Assembly: GCF_029953285.1 (NCBI RefSeq)
Contig: NZ_JASAOI010000040.1
Location: forward strand, 78,950 to 142,949
Direction of reading: 5' to 3'
DNA length: 64,000 nucleotides
Source: Yinghuangia seranimata
GTDB lineage: Bacteria > Actinomycetota > Actinomycetes > Streptomycetales > Streptomycetaceae
Both the position numbers and the translations under genes were made by a program. Shown here piece by piece: positions 26,334 through 34,420 of this stretch (its first letter is position 1; each line of letters opens with the position of its first letter). Under the pieces are notes generated by a model. The model was not told where the DNA came from and ran no database searches. It saw only the letters and a list, made by a program, of their open reading frames with translations.

Positions 26334-26474
26334 TCAGTGCTGGCGGCGGTAATGCCCGTGGTGGTGGTGCCGGGTAGGTCCGCCGAGCGCGGCGGCCGCC
26401 AGCGCGGCGATCACCATGGCGCAGCCGATGACCAGTCCGAAGACGGTCCAGAAGTACGTGCCGAGGACGAACAC
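26334..26474 (-). CDS. 46-residue membrane protein with His-rich tail
   Basis: A short gene: GTG at 26474 with AGGAGG exactly six bases upstream, then one membrane helix (about residues 2-30, FVLGTYFWTVFGLVIGCAMV onward) and a tail with HHHHGHYRRQH. Third codon positions are almost all G or C. The tail could bind metal or heme, but that is speculation. It lies 85 bases upstream of DoxX on the same strand, and the DevR-type box at 26586 is about 112 bases upstream of its start, the distance seen elsewhere in the regulon. Confidence 0.65.
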   Translation of the reverse strand: MFVLGTYFWTVFGLVIGCAMVIAALAAAALGGPTRHHHHGHYRRQH

Positions 26475-26563
26475 GGCCAGCCTCCTGTCGTGCGTCTGCG
26501 AGGCGAGCGGCTTGCGTTCTCGCCCGCAGGAACACCGTCTCGCTCAGGGGGAGTTCGCCCCCA

Positions 26564-26599
26564 GTGCTGGGCGGCCCGACCAACGGGGACTAATGGCCG
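26564..26599. promoter_or_regulatory. DevR-type box pair between the DoxX side and devR
   Basis: GGGAC-TAAT-GGCCG (26586-26599) has the mycobacterial-type GGGAC half. GTGCT-GGGC-GGCCC (26564-26577), 22 bp away, has one perfect half. Placement suits both the leftward small membrane gene and rightward transcription towards devR, so it may serve both or autoregulate devR. Confidence 0.55.
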
Positions 26600-26790
26600 G
26601 TTGGTTCCGGGTCGGCCCACTGCCGGCCGCTGATCTCGGGCATGTCCTCGCCGTGGTCACGGATCCACGCGTGGCGGCGCAGGCGTATGTCGACCATCAA
26701 CTGGCGGACGTCGGCAGCTTTTCCGCCGAGCGCCGGACCGACCATGACCTGCTCGGCATCCTGGCCGCGCTCCTGCGCGACGACGCCTGA
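26593..26790 (+). CDS. Possible 65-residue protein upstream of devR
   Basis: A frame with coding-like third-position bias that ends 59 bases before devR. No family recognised. The ATG lies inside the 26586 box and lacks a ribosome site, so a later GTG (26653) may be the true start, or the frame may be fortuitous. If real, it would be cotranscribed with devR. Confidence 0.3.
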   Translation: MAGWFRVGPLPAADLGHVLAVVTDPRVAAQAYVDHQLADVGSFSAERRTDHDLLGILAALLRDDA

Positions 26791-26849
26791 CGTACCCCCG
26801 TACCGCCTGCGACACTGAAAGCCTCCGCAGCGGAAGAGATGAGCCTGTC

Positions 26850-27518
26850 ATGACGTCCCCGAGCGCCCCGATCCGCGTGTTCCTGCTGGACGACCACGAG
26901 ATCGTCCGCCGCGGCCTGGCCGACCTGCTCGGCGCGGAGCCCGACATCGAGGTGGTGGGCGAGTCCGCGTCCGCGCAGGAGGCCATGCGCCGCATCCCCG
27001 CCCTCAACCCGGACGTCGCGGTCCTGGACGGCCGGCTGCCGGACGGCAGCGGCATCGACGTGTGCCGCGAGGTCCGCTCGCGGTTCCCGCACATCCAGGC
27101 GCTGATCCTGACGTCGTACGACGACGAGGACGCCCTGTTCGCCGCGATCATGGCGGGCGCCGCGGGCTACGTCCTCAAGCAGATCCGCGGCACCGACCTC
27201 GTCGACGGCGTCCGCCGCGTCGCCGCCGGCCAGTCGCTCCTCGACCCGGTCATCACCGCCAAGGTCCTCGAACGCGTCCGCACCGGCAACACCGTCGACC
27301 CCCGCCTGGCCGACCTCTCCGCCCGCGAACGCGAAGTCCTCGGCTTCGTCACCCAGGGCCTGACCAACCGCCAGATCGCCGAGAAGATGCAGCTCGCCGA
27401 GAAGACGGTGAAGAACTACGTCTCCGCCCTCCTCAACAAGCTGGGCCTCGAACGCCGTGTCCAGGCGGCCGTGTTCGCCACCGAGGTGCAACAGGACAAG
27501 GCGCACGGCGCCGGCTGA
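26850..27518 (+). CDS. devR: DevR/DosR-type NarL-family response regulator
   Basis: 222 residues, colinear with mycobacterial DosR. Receiver domain 8-125: acidic pocket DD14-15, phospho-acceptor Asp60 (VAVLDGRLPDGSG), switch Thr/Ser in LILTSYDDED and Lys in GYVLKQIRG. C-terminal LuxR-type HTH (about 152-215) with LTNRQIAEKMQLAEKTVKNY, nearly the same recognition helix as DosR (KTVKNYVS), followed by ERRVQAAVFATE. It should bind palindromes with the GGGNC-N4-GNCCC geometry, which occur throughout the region to its right. The nearby DevS-like sensor has lost its kinase, so phosphorylation must come from another kinase, or the regulator works without it. Confidence 0.92.
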   Translation: MTSPSAPIRVFLLDDHEIVRRGLADLLGAEPDIEVVGESASAQEAMRRIPALNPDVAVLDGRLPDGSGIDVCREVRSRFPHIQALILTSYDDEDALFAAIMAGAAGYVLKQIRGTDLVDGVRRVAAGQSLLDPVITAKVLERVRTGNTVDPRLADLSAREREVLGFVTQGLTNRQIAEKMQLAEKTVKNYVSALLNKLGLERRVQAAVFATEVQQDKAHGAG

Positions 27519-27616
27519 CCACGCGCCACGGCATACCCGCCATGCGGGTGGCAACGCGCTGCACGTACACCTTCCGGGCCGCCACGGCGGTCGCCTCGTC
27601 GCGCTCAGCCGCGTTC

Positions 27617-27792
27617 CGGAAGGTGCGCAGCGTCACCGCGAACACCCCGGCAGGACGGCTCCGAGTTCCTGCGGCCGGCCCACGCGATCGGGCTCGATGC
27701 GGCCACCTGGACGTACCCCTCGACCACGCCGACCGGGCGCTCGCCGACCTGGCCGCCGACCGCGTACACGGCACCGCGGTGCTACTCGCCTC
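27617..27792 (+). pseudogene. Zinc alcohol dehydrogenase, decayed C-terminal remnant
   Basis: Three pieces in two reading frames join into the end of a zinc-dependent alcohol dehydrogenase: FRKVRSVTANTPAG, then (shifted) DGSEFLRPAHAIGLDAATWTYP, then (shifted back) LDHADRALADLAADRVHG followed by TAVLLAS. At least two frameshifts are needed (near 27650 and 27715), and the catalytic and NAD-binding parts are gone. Recognition is by family pattern, without alignment. Its place between devR and the Rip3-like operon suggests that an ADH once belonged to the regulon. Confidence 0.5.
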
Positions 27793-27817
27793 CTCAGCGC
27801 TTCCTGACCGCCGCACC

Positions 27818-27853
27818 GGGGCGACGGGCCCGCCGGACAGGGCCGGTCGGCCC
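27818..27853. promoter_or_regulatory. Paired DevR-type boxes of the Rip3-like operon
   Basis: GGGCC-GGTC-GGCCC (27840-27853) with extended CAGGGCC/GGCCCTG arms, and GGGGC-GACG-GGCCC (27818-27831) with one mismatch. Spacing is 22 bp. The proximal box ends 107 bases before the protease start. Confidence 0.75.
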
Positions 27854-27960
27854 TGATGGCGCGGCTGGTCGCGGCGCCACGGTGAGGCATGTGGCGACTT
27901 TCGCCGATCCGACGCGTGGTACCGGCTGCCCCCGGACCGCGCCTGTTCCGGGAGCCGAAG

Positions 27961-29088
27961 ATGAGGCAGTCGATCCGACTGGGCCGGGTCAAGGGGGTGC
28001 CCGTCGGGGCGCACTGGTCCGCGCTCGCGGTGCTCGTCCTGATCGTGACCGTGCTGGCCACGCGGATCCTGCCCGCAGCGGACAGCCACCCGTCGACCGC
28101 GCTGGCCTGGGCCGTCGCGATCCCGACCGGCGCGGTCTTCCTGGCATCGCTGCTCGCCCACGAGGCCGCGCACGCCGTCGTGGCCCGGCGGCACGGGATG
28201 CGGGTCAAGTCCGTGACGCTGTGGCTGCTGGGCGGCATCGCCGAGCTGGAGGACGAGCCGCCGGACTGGCGCACCGACCTGCGGGTCGCGTTCGCAGGCC
28301 CGGCGACCAGCCTGGCGATCGGCGCGACCGCGACCGCGGGGGCGTACGCGGCGCACGCCGTCGGCGCCCCTGACCTGGTCGCGCTGGCCCTGATGTGGAC
28401 CGGCGTGATGAACCTGATCCTGGGCGTGTTCAACCTGCTGCCCGGCGCACCCCTGGACGGCGGCCGGGTACTGCGCGCCCTGGTCTGGCGGCACACCGGC
28501 GACCGCGAGCGGGCGTTGCAGTCCGCCGCGCGGGCCGGGCGCCGGCTCGGCGGGGCGTTCCTGGCTCTCGGCGTCCTGCTGATCCTCACCGGCGCGACCG
28601 GCGATGGTCTGTGGTTCGTGCTGCTCGGCTGGTTCGTCATGACCGCGGCCCGTGGCGAGGCGGTGCAGAGCACGCTGGCGCATTCACTTGATGGGCTGAC
28701 CGTCGCCGACGTCATGACCCCGCACCCGGACACCATCGCGTCGTGGACCAGCGTCGCCGACGCCGCCGACCGGGTGGCGCTGCAGTCACGGCAGACCGTG
28801 TTCCCGCTACTCGACCTCGACGCGTTCCCTGGGGGCGCCGTGACGCTCGACGCCCTGGGTGCGGTCCCCGCTCCCCTGCGCGCCGCGACCCGGGTCTCTG
28901 TACTTGCCCTCCCGACGCCCGCGCCGCTGACCCCCGACGACCCTGCCGACAGCGCACTTGCCGCGCTGCGGACGGCACCGGCAGCCGTACTCGTCACGCA
29001 GGACGGCCGCCTGGTCGGCATGGTCACGCACGACGACGTCAACCGGGTGCTCCACCAGGCACCCCTGCGCGGAAGGAAGGCGGCATGA
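27961..29088 (+). CDS. Site-2-type membrane metalloprotease with CBS-like tail (Rip3/Rv2625c type)
   Basis: 375 residues with about six membrane helices. The M50 zinc motif HEAAH (His67, Glu68, His71) and the third-ligand motif NLLPGAPLDGGR are present, so it should be an active intramembrane protease. The C-terminal 140 residues contain a degenerate CBS pair (LTVADVMTPHPDTI, LVGMVTHDDVNRVL). Rv2625c of the M. tuberculosis DosR regulon has the same plan. GGGAG precedes the ATG. It is the first of five tightly packed genes (overlaps or six-base gap) behind the box pair at 27818. Confidence 0.85.
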   Translation: MRQSIRLGRVKGVPVGAHWSALAVLVLIVTVLATRILPAADSHPSTALAWAVAIPTGAVFLASLLAHEAAHAVVARRHGMRVKSVTLWLLGGIAELEDEPPDWRTDLRVAFAGPATSLAIGATATAGAYAAHAVGAPDLVALALMWTGVMNLILGVFNLLPGAPLDGGRVLRALVWRHTGDRERALQSAARAGRRLGGAFLALGVLLILTGATGDGLWFVLLGWFVMTAARGEAVQSTLAHSLDGLTVADVMTPHPDTIASWTSVADAADRVALQSRQTVFPLLDLDAFPGGAVTLDALGAVPAPLRAATRVSVLALPTPAPLTPDDPADSALAALRTAPAAVLVTQDGRLVGMVTHDDVNRVLHQAPLRGRKAA

Positions 29089-29747
29089 CCGAGACGACCC
29101 CGAACGCGCCGAAGACCGCCGCCGCGCACCCCGTGCGCGTCGAAGGCGACCTGCAGCCCGAACTGTCGCGCTGGCTGTGGCTGGTCAAGTGGCTGCTGCT
29201 CATCCCGCACGTGATCGTGCTGGTGTTCCTGTGGATCGCGTTCGTCCTCACCACCGTCGTGGCGTTCTTCGCGATCCTGTTCACCGAGCGCTACCCGCGC
29301 GCGTTGTTCGACTTCAACGTCGGCGTGCTGCGCTGGACCTGGCGCGTCCTGTTCTACGGCTACGACGCGCTCGGAACCGACCGCTACCCGCCGTTCAGCC
29401 TGGGCACCGAGCCCGACTACCCCGCACGCCTCGACATCGCCTACCCGGAACGGCTCTCCCGCGGCCTGGTCCTGGTCAAGTGGTGGCTGCTCGCGCTGCC
29501 GCAGTACCTCGTGGTCGTAGCGTTCACGTCCGGCTTCTGGCGCGGTCCGGGCCTCATCGCCTGCCTCGTGCTGATCGCGGCGGTCGCCCTGCTGTTCACC
29601 AGCCGCTACCCACGGGGCCTGTTCGACTTCGTCATGGGCCTCAACCGCTGGACGTGGCGCGTCGGCGCCTACGCCGCGCTCATGACGGACGTGTACCCGC
29701 CGTTCCGCCTCGACCAGGGCGCACGTGAGCCGGAGGCCTCGCCATGA
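29085..29747 (+). CDS. DUF4389-type membrane protein
   Basis: 220 residues with two similar halves, each a hydrophobic helix pair followed by an RYPRxLFDFxxGxxRWTWRV segment and a YPPF motif; this duplicated pattern is characteristic of DUF4389. Function is unknown; it is an integral membrane protein. Its ATG overlaps the protease stop and its stop overlaps the next ATG (ATGA), so it is translationally coupled to both the protease and the ABC transporter. Confidence 0.8.
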   Translation: MTETTPNAPKTAAAHPVRVEGDLQPELSRWLWLVKWLLLIPHVIVLVFLWIAFVLTTVVAFFAILFTERYPRALFDFNVGVLRWTWRVLFYGYDALGTDRYPPFSLGTEPDYPARLDIAYPERLSRGLVLVKWWLLALPQYLVVVAFTSGFWRGPGLIACLVLIAAVALLFTSRYPRGLFDFVMGLNRWTWRVGAYAALMTDVYPPFRLDQGAREPEASP

Positions 29748-30709
29748 CGGACAGCAGCAACGACGGCGAGCTCCTGGAATGCGCAGGGCTTGTCCGCCGC
29801 TTCGGTGAACGCACCGCGGTCGACGGTGTCAGCTTCGAGATCGCCCCGGGCGAGACGTACGGACTGATCGGCCCGAACGGGGCCGGCAAGACCACGACCA
29901 TCCGCATGGTGTGCGGCCTGCTGCACGCCGATGAAGGCTCGGTGCGCATCGCCGGACAGACGGTGAGCACCGCCGCCGACCCCGCCAAGAAGCTGATCGG
30001 CTACGTGCCGCAGGACATCGCGCTCTACCCCGACCTGACGGTCCGCGAGAACCTGCGCTTCTTCGGCCGCCTGTACCGGCTGCGCGGCCGCGCGCTGGAA
30101 CGCAGGGTCGACGCCGTGCTCGACCTCGTCGACCTGACCGAGCGTGCCCGCGACCGTGTCGACAGCCTCTCGGGCGGCATGCGTCGCCGCCTCAACATCG
30201 GTGCAGCACTGGTGCATTCACCCTCGCTGTTGGTCCTGGACGAGCCGACGGTCGGCGTCGACCCGCAGAGCCGCCACGCGATCCTCGGCAGCGTCCACCG
30301 GTTCGGCGAGGAGGGTATGGCGGTGCTCTACACGACCCACTACATGGAGGAGGCCGAACGGCTCTGCGACCGCATCGGCATCATCGACCACGGCCGCATG
30401 ATCGCCGAGGGCACCCAGCGGGAACTGGTCGCGACGGTCGCCGAACGCGACCGCGTGCTGCTGACCGCCTCCGGTGAACTGGCCAAGTACGTCTCGGAAT
30501 GCCGCCTGCTCGACCGCGTGGACCGGGTCGACGTCGGCGGCGACCACGGCGACACCGTGCAGATCCTCGTCCGCGACGCACGCAGCCTGCTGCCCGAACT
30601 CCTCGACCTCGCCCACCGCGTGGACGTCCGGATCCGCGGTGTGGAAATCGTCGAGCCGGACCTGGAGGCGGTGTTCCTGCACCTGACCGGCACCGCCCTG
30701 AGGGAGTGA
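29744..30709 (+). CDS. ABC-2 type transporter ATP-binding protein
   Basis: 321 residues with Walker A GPNGAGKTTT (about residue 45), Q-loop YVPQD, signature LSGGMRRRL, Walker B LLVLDEPTVG and switch His in YTTHYMEEAERL. The C-terminal extension (about 225-321) is of the drug/lipid exporter (DrrA) type. It powers the two ABC-2 permeases encoded next, forming a three-gene exporter; cargo unknown. Confidence 0.88.
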   Translation: MTDSSNDGELLECAGLVRRFGERTAVDGVSFEIAPGETYGLIGPNGAGKTTTIRMVCGLLHADEGSVRIAGQTVSTAADPAKKLIGYVPQDIALYPDLTVRENLRFFGRLYRLRGRALERRVDAVLDLVDLTERARDRVDSLSGGMRRRLNIGAALVHSPSLLVLDEPTVGVDPQSRHAILGSVHRFGEEGMAVLYTTHYMEEAERLCDRIGIIDHGRMIAEGTQRELVATVAERDRVLLTASGELAKYVSECRLLDRVDRVDVGGDHGDTVQILVRDARSLLPELLDLAHRVDVRIRGVEIVEPDLEAVFLHLTGTALRE

Positions 30710-30715
30710 GACGCC

Positions 30716-31885
30716 GTGTCCGCGCTGTTCGCCATCGCACGCAAGGACCTGCGCCAACGCCTGCGTGACAAGTCCGCGTTCGTGCTGTTCCTGCTCGCCC
30801 CGATCGTCGTCGCCGGCCTGATGGGCCTGGCGTTCTCCAACATCAACCTGCACGCCAAGGTCGGCGTCGTCGACCTCGACGGCGGACCCGCCGCGGCCGG
30901 CCTCAGCCAGGTGCTCGGCAGCCCCGAACTGTCCGACACCGTCACCTTGCGCGGCTACCCGACCGCCGAGGCCGCGCGCAGCGCCGTCGACGCCGGGGAC
31001 ATCGATGCCGCGGTGGTCGTTCCCGCCGGGTTCACCGCGGCACTGGCCGGTGGCGGCACCCCGCCGTCGCCGACCGTTCTCGACGACGTCGACCACGCGC
31101 TGGCTGCGCAACTGGTGCGCGGTGTCACCGAGTCCTATGTCGCCCAGATCAACGCCGACCGGCTGTCCGTGCAAACCGCACTCGCGGCCGGCGTACCCGC
31201 CGCTAGTACCACCGAACTCGCCGCCAGAGCAGCACAGTTGCATGCCCCCGAGCGCATCGAGGCACGCGGCCTGACCGACGACCCGCTCAAGACGGTCAGC
31301 TACTTCGCACCTGGCATGGGCATCTTCTTCGTCTTCTTCATGGTCGGCTTCGGCGCCCGAAGCTACTTCACCGAACAACAACAGGGCACCCTGGACCGGA
31401 TCTCCGCCGCACCGATCGGCAGCGGCACCGTCCTGCTGGGCAAGTCGCTGTCGACGTTCGTCTACAGCCTGGTCAGCCTCGGCACCGTCACCACCGTCTC
31501 GTGGCTGGTCTTCGGCGCCCGCTGGGCGGACCCGTTCGGCGTCGCCGTACTGTGTGCCGCGATGGCGGTCGCCGTCGTCTGCCTGACCACGCTCGTGACC
31601 GTGCTAGCCCGCACCGAGCGTCAGGCCGAGGGCATCGCGTCCATCATCGTGTTCGCCCTCGCCCTGCTCGGCGGGAACTTCGTCTACGCCTCCGCCTCGC
31701 CGCCCGCGCTGCGCAGGCTCGCCTTGTTCACCCCCAACGGCTGGGCATTGCGCGGGTTCACGGACCTGGGCACCGGCATCGGCGGCTGGAGCGCGGTCGC
31801 CGCGCCGCTCGCCGGGATCGCGGTGTTCTCCGCGGCGACCGCTGTACTCACCCTCGTCCTGCTGCGGCTGAGGAGGCCGGCATGA
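30716..31885 (+). CDS. ABC-2 type transporter permease 1
   Basis: 389 residues: an N-terminal helix (FVLFLLAPIVVAGLMGLAF), a large extracytoplasmic domain of about 150 residues, then five C-terminal helices; this is the ABC2_membrane_3 (YhgE/DrrB-like) plan. GTG start six bases after the ATPase stop. It and the next protein are paralogues and probably form a heterodimer. Confidence 0.82.
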   Translation: MSALFAIARKDLRQRLRDKSAFVLFLLAPIVVAGLMGLAFSNINLHAKVGVVDLDGGPAAAGLSQVLGSPELSDTVTLRGYPTAEAARSAVDAGDIDAAVVVPAGFTAALAGGGTPPSPTVLDDVDHALAAQLVRGVTESYVAQINADRLSVQTALAAGVPAASTTELAARAAQLHAPERIEARGLTDDPLKTVSYFAPGMGIFFVFFMVGFGARSYFTEQQQGTLDRISAAPIGSGTVLLGKSLSTFVYSLVSLGTVTTVSWLVFGARWADPFGVAVLCAAMAVAVVCLTTLVTVLARTERQAEGIASIIVFALALLGGNFVYASASPPALRRLALFTPNGWALRGFTDLGTGIGGWSAVAAPLAGIAVFSAATAVLTLVLLRLRRPA

Positions 31886-33057
31886 GCATCCCGCTGCCGC
31901 CCGCGTTCGCGGTCACCCGCGCCACCCTCACCCGGATGCTGCGCGACCGCACGGCGCTGTTCTTCATGGTGATGCTGCCCGCCGCGATCATCATCGTGAT
32001 CGGCGCGACCGTCACCGACTTCGACCGCTTCCGGGTCGGCGTCGTGGCGCCGCCGTCCGGCCCCATCGCCACCCAGCTGACCGACCAACTCTCGCACGAC
32101 CCCGGGCTGAAGATCCGGCGGTTGGACGGCGAATCCGCGGCCCGCACCGCGCTGCGCCGCGGTGAGCTGGACGCCGTCGTGGTCATTCCCGCGGGCCTGG
32201 ACTCCGAGATCCGCGCCGGACACGACATCACGGTTCCCGTGCTGGTCGAACCCCGGGGCGGCAGCGGCTTCGCGGCCGTCTCCTCGGTCGCCGCCGTGGT
32301 CGCCGACCACGCGGGGCGCCTCCAGGCTGCGCACTTCGCCGCCGTCGAGACCGGCGGCCCGTTCGACACCATGCTCGACCAGGCGGCCACCCAGGAGGCG
32401 CGCGCGGCCCCGATCACCGTCGCCACCGACGCCGCAGGCGGCGACAGCCGTGTCCTCCCACTCGGCTTCAACTACAGCACTCCGACCATGCTCGTCCTGT
32501 TCGTGTTCCTCAACTCGCTCGCGGTCGGCTCGGTGATCGTGCAGAACCGACGGCTCGGCGTCTACTCCCGTGCGCTGGCCTCCCCGATCGGCACCCGCGA
32601 CCTGATCTTCGGGGAAACGCTCGCCTACACAGCGCTGGCGGTGTTCCAATCGCTGGTCATCGTCGGCATCGGCGGACTGCTGTTCGGCGTCTCCTGGGGC
32701 GACCCGGTCGCCGCGGCCGCGCTCGTCGCCATGTGGGCGCTGGTCGGCACCGGCGCGGGCATGCTGTCCGGCGCGCTGTTCCGTACGCCGGAGCAGGCGA
32801 GCGCGATCGGGCCCGCGCTGGGCATCGGCCTGGGCATGCTGGGCGGCTGCATGTGGCCGCTGACCATCGTCCCGACGTGGCTGCGAACGGTCGGCCACGC
32901 GGTGCCGCACGGCTGGGCCGTGGACGGCTGGACGGTGCTCCTGTCACAGCACGGCGGCCTCGCCGACATCAGCCGCCACCTGGCCGTGCTCGCGACGTTC
33001 GCGGCCGGACTCCTCACCCTCGCCGTGGCCCTGCTGCACCGGAGGCTGACCCGGTGA
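31882..33057 (+). CDS. ABC-2 type transporter permease 2
   Basis: 391 residues with the same plan as the upstream permease: helix near residues 27-45 (ALFFMVMLPAAIIIVIGATV), an external domain, then five helices. The ATG overlaps the previous stop. It is the last gene of the five-gene unit that starts with the Rip3-like protease. Short inverted repeats lie in the 200-base gap before the convergent USP gene, but no gene. Confidence 0.82.
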   Translation: MSIPLPPAFAVTRATLTRMLRDRTALFFMVMLPAAIIIVIGATVTDFDRFRVGVVAPPSGPIATQLTDQLSHDPGLKIRRLDGESAARTALRRGELDAVVVIPAGLDSEIRAGHDITVPVLVEPRGGSGFAAVSSVAAVVADHAGRLQAAHFAAVETGGPFDTMLDQAATQEARAAPITVATDAAGGDSRVLPLGFNYSTPTMLVLFVFLNSLAVGSVIVQNRRLGVYSRALASPIGTRDLIFGETLAYTALAVFQSLVIVGIGGLLFGVSWGDPVAAAALVAMWALVGTGAGMLSGALFRTPEQASAIGPALGIGLGMLGGCMWPLTIVPTWLRTVGHAVPHGWAVDGWTVLLSQHGGLADISRHLAVLATFAAGLLTLAVALLHRRLTR

Positions 33058-33259
33058 ACCCCAAAGCCCGTTCGGCCCGTGCGGCCCCGCCGGCCGGCCC
33101 GGACGCTGAAGGCGTCGCGGCCGTCGCGACGCCGCAGAGGAGGCGACGAGAATGAAGCGACCGTGTTCGGTGCCACGCGCGGCAGCCGCTCGGCGGCCCT
33201 GCGCGCAGGTCAGGCCGCCGAACGACTCGGGTGGCGCGGAGGCGAGCGCCCACGGGCGC

Positions 33260-34153
33260 TCAGTCGCCCTCGGCACTCCGCGGGACCACGATCAGCGGGC
33301 ACTGGGCGTGGTGGACCAGCCCGTGACTGACGGAGCCGAGCAGCATGCCGCGGAAGCCGCCCAGGCCGCGTGTGCCGACGACGACGGCAAGCGCCGTCTT
33401 TGAGGCGTCGGCGAGCATCCGTACCGGGTGGTCGAAGCCGATCTGCCTGCGGACGGGCACATCGGGGTACTTGCCGACCACGTCGGCCAGCATGTGGTCC
33501 ATCGTGTCGCGGGCGTCCTGAGCCAGTGCGTCGGCGGCCATTCCCGCAACCGGCATCATCGGCAGCTGGCAGGCCCACAGCGCGAGCACGCCCGCGCCGC
33601 GCGGCGCCGCTTCCTCGAACGCGTACGCCAGCGCCTGCTCCGACTCCGGCGAGCCGTCGACGCCGACGACCACCGTCGGCGGAACGGACGCGTCGTGTGC
33701 GGGATGCCGCACGACGACGACCGGGCAGGCCGCGTGGGCGATGACCGGGACGGCGATGCTTCCGGTGGTCAGCGCCTCGCGCAGCGACGACAGGCGGCGC
33801 GAGCCCAGGACGACGACGGAAGCCTCCGCGGACACCGAGCGCAGTACCTGCTCGGGCGTCCCGTCGTAGAGCTGCGCGGCCACCGTCAGCTCGGGCCGGC
33901 GGGCGAGTGCCTGCGCGCGTGCCGTGTCCAGTGCCTGCTGCCCGGCGGTGCGGAAGCGCCCGCTCCAGGTCTCCCAGGGTCGGTCGTCGGCGGGCTCCGG
34001 GTTCGCCCCGGGCGGCCAGTCGAGGGCGCGGACCAGGAGGAGGCTCCGCTCGCGCAAGGCGGCCTCGTCGGCGGCCCATTCGACGGCCAGACGTCCGGCC
34101 TCACTGTCCTCGACACCGACGACGATCGGTGCGGTTGCGCTGTATCCGGCCAT
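33260..34153 (-). CDS. Tandem universal stress protein (UspA x2)
   Basis: 297 residues made of two Usp domains (about 8-145 and 155-292). The second carries the ATP-binding pattern G-x2-G-x9-G(S) in [17 protein letters not shown]; the first has a degenerate version ([18 protein letters not shown]). Tandem USPs are the largest class of the mycobacterial DosR regulon and are linked to ATP/cAMP sensing and growth arrest. The ATG at 34153 fits the Usp start (IVVGVEDSE). A DevR-type box lies 77 bases upstream. Confidence 0.88.
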   Translation of the reverse strand: MAGYSATAPIVVGVEDSEAGRLAVEWAADEAALRERSLLLVRALDWPPGANPEPADDRPWETWSGRFRTAGQQALDTARAQALARRPELTVAAQLYDGTPEQVLRSVSAEASVVVLGSRRLSSLREALTTGSIAVPVIAHAACPVVVVRHPAHDASVPPTVVVGVDGSPESEQALAYAFEEAAPRGAGVLALWACQLPMMPVAGMAADALAQDARDTMDHMLADVVGKYPDVPVRRQIGFDHPVRMLADASKTALAVVVGTRGLGGFRGMLLGSVSHGLVHHAQCPLIVVPRSAEGD

Positions 34154-34229
34154 GGGTCGGCCCCTTTCACCGATGACCGACCCGTGCCGGCCTTGCTTCG
34201 ACTGTGCAATCCGCCCGGGGAACCCGACA

Positions 34230-34243
34230 GAGCCGTCCGGCCC
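34230..34243. promoter_or_regulatory. DevR-type box of the leftward USP gene
   Basis: GAGCC-GTCC-GGCCC, one mismatch from the local consensus, inside CAGAGCC...GGCCCTG. It lies 77 bases upstream of the USP start. I see no convincing partner at 22 bp. Confidence 0.6.
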
Positions 34244-34312
34244 TGTCCTCGGACCGTCTCCCCCTGCGCCGTCTCCCCCGCTGCACGCCGCCTGAGACCT
34301 CCGGCACGTGCC

Positions 34313-34326
34313 GGGCCGAACGGCCC
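34313..34326. promoter_or_regulatory. DevR-type box of the P-type ATPase gene
   Basis: GGGCC-GAAC-GGCCC, both half-sites perfect, ending 95 bases before the ATPase ATG. No clear partner at exactly 22 bp; a looser TGGCC/GGCCA repeat lies just downstream. Confidence 0.7.
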
Positions 34327-34420
34327 TGCACGCCTGGCCGCAACGGCCACACGCTGGACCCTTCGACGCCCGCGGCAGCCCGCATCCCGGGACGCGCGGC
34401 ACGCCCCGCACGGAGACGAG

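Noticed and set aside
33062..33078. AGCCCGTTCGGCCC, box-like word after the ABC permease
   Set aside because: Only one half fits the N4 spacing and no gene starts downstream on either strand.
33152..33403. Plus-strand frame with a GAGGAGG site between the ABC permease and the USP gene
   Set aside because: The ribosome site is good, but the product has no family features and half of it is antisense to the USP C-terminus; possibly the start of a lost gene.
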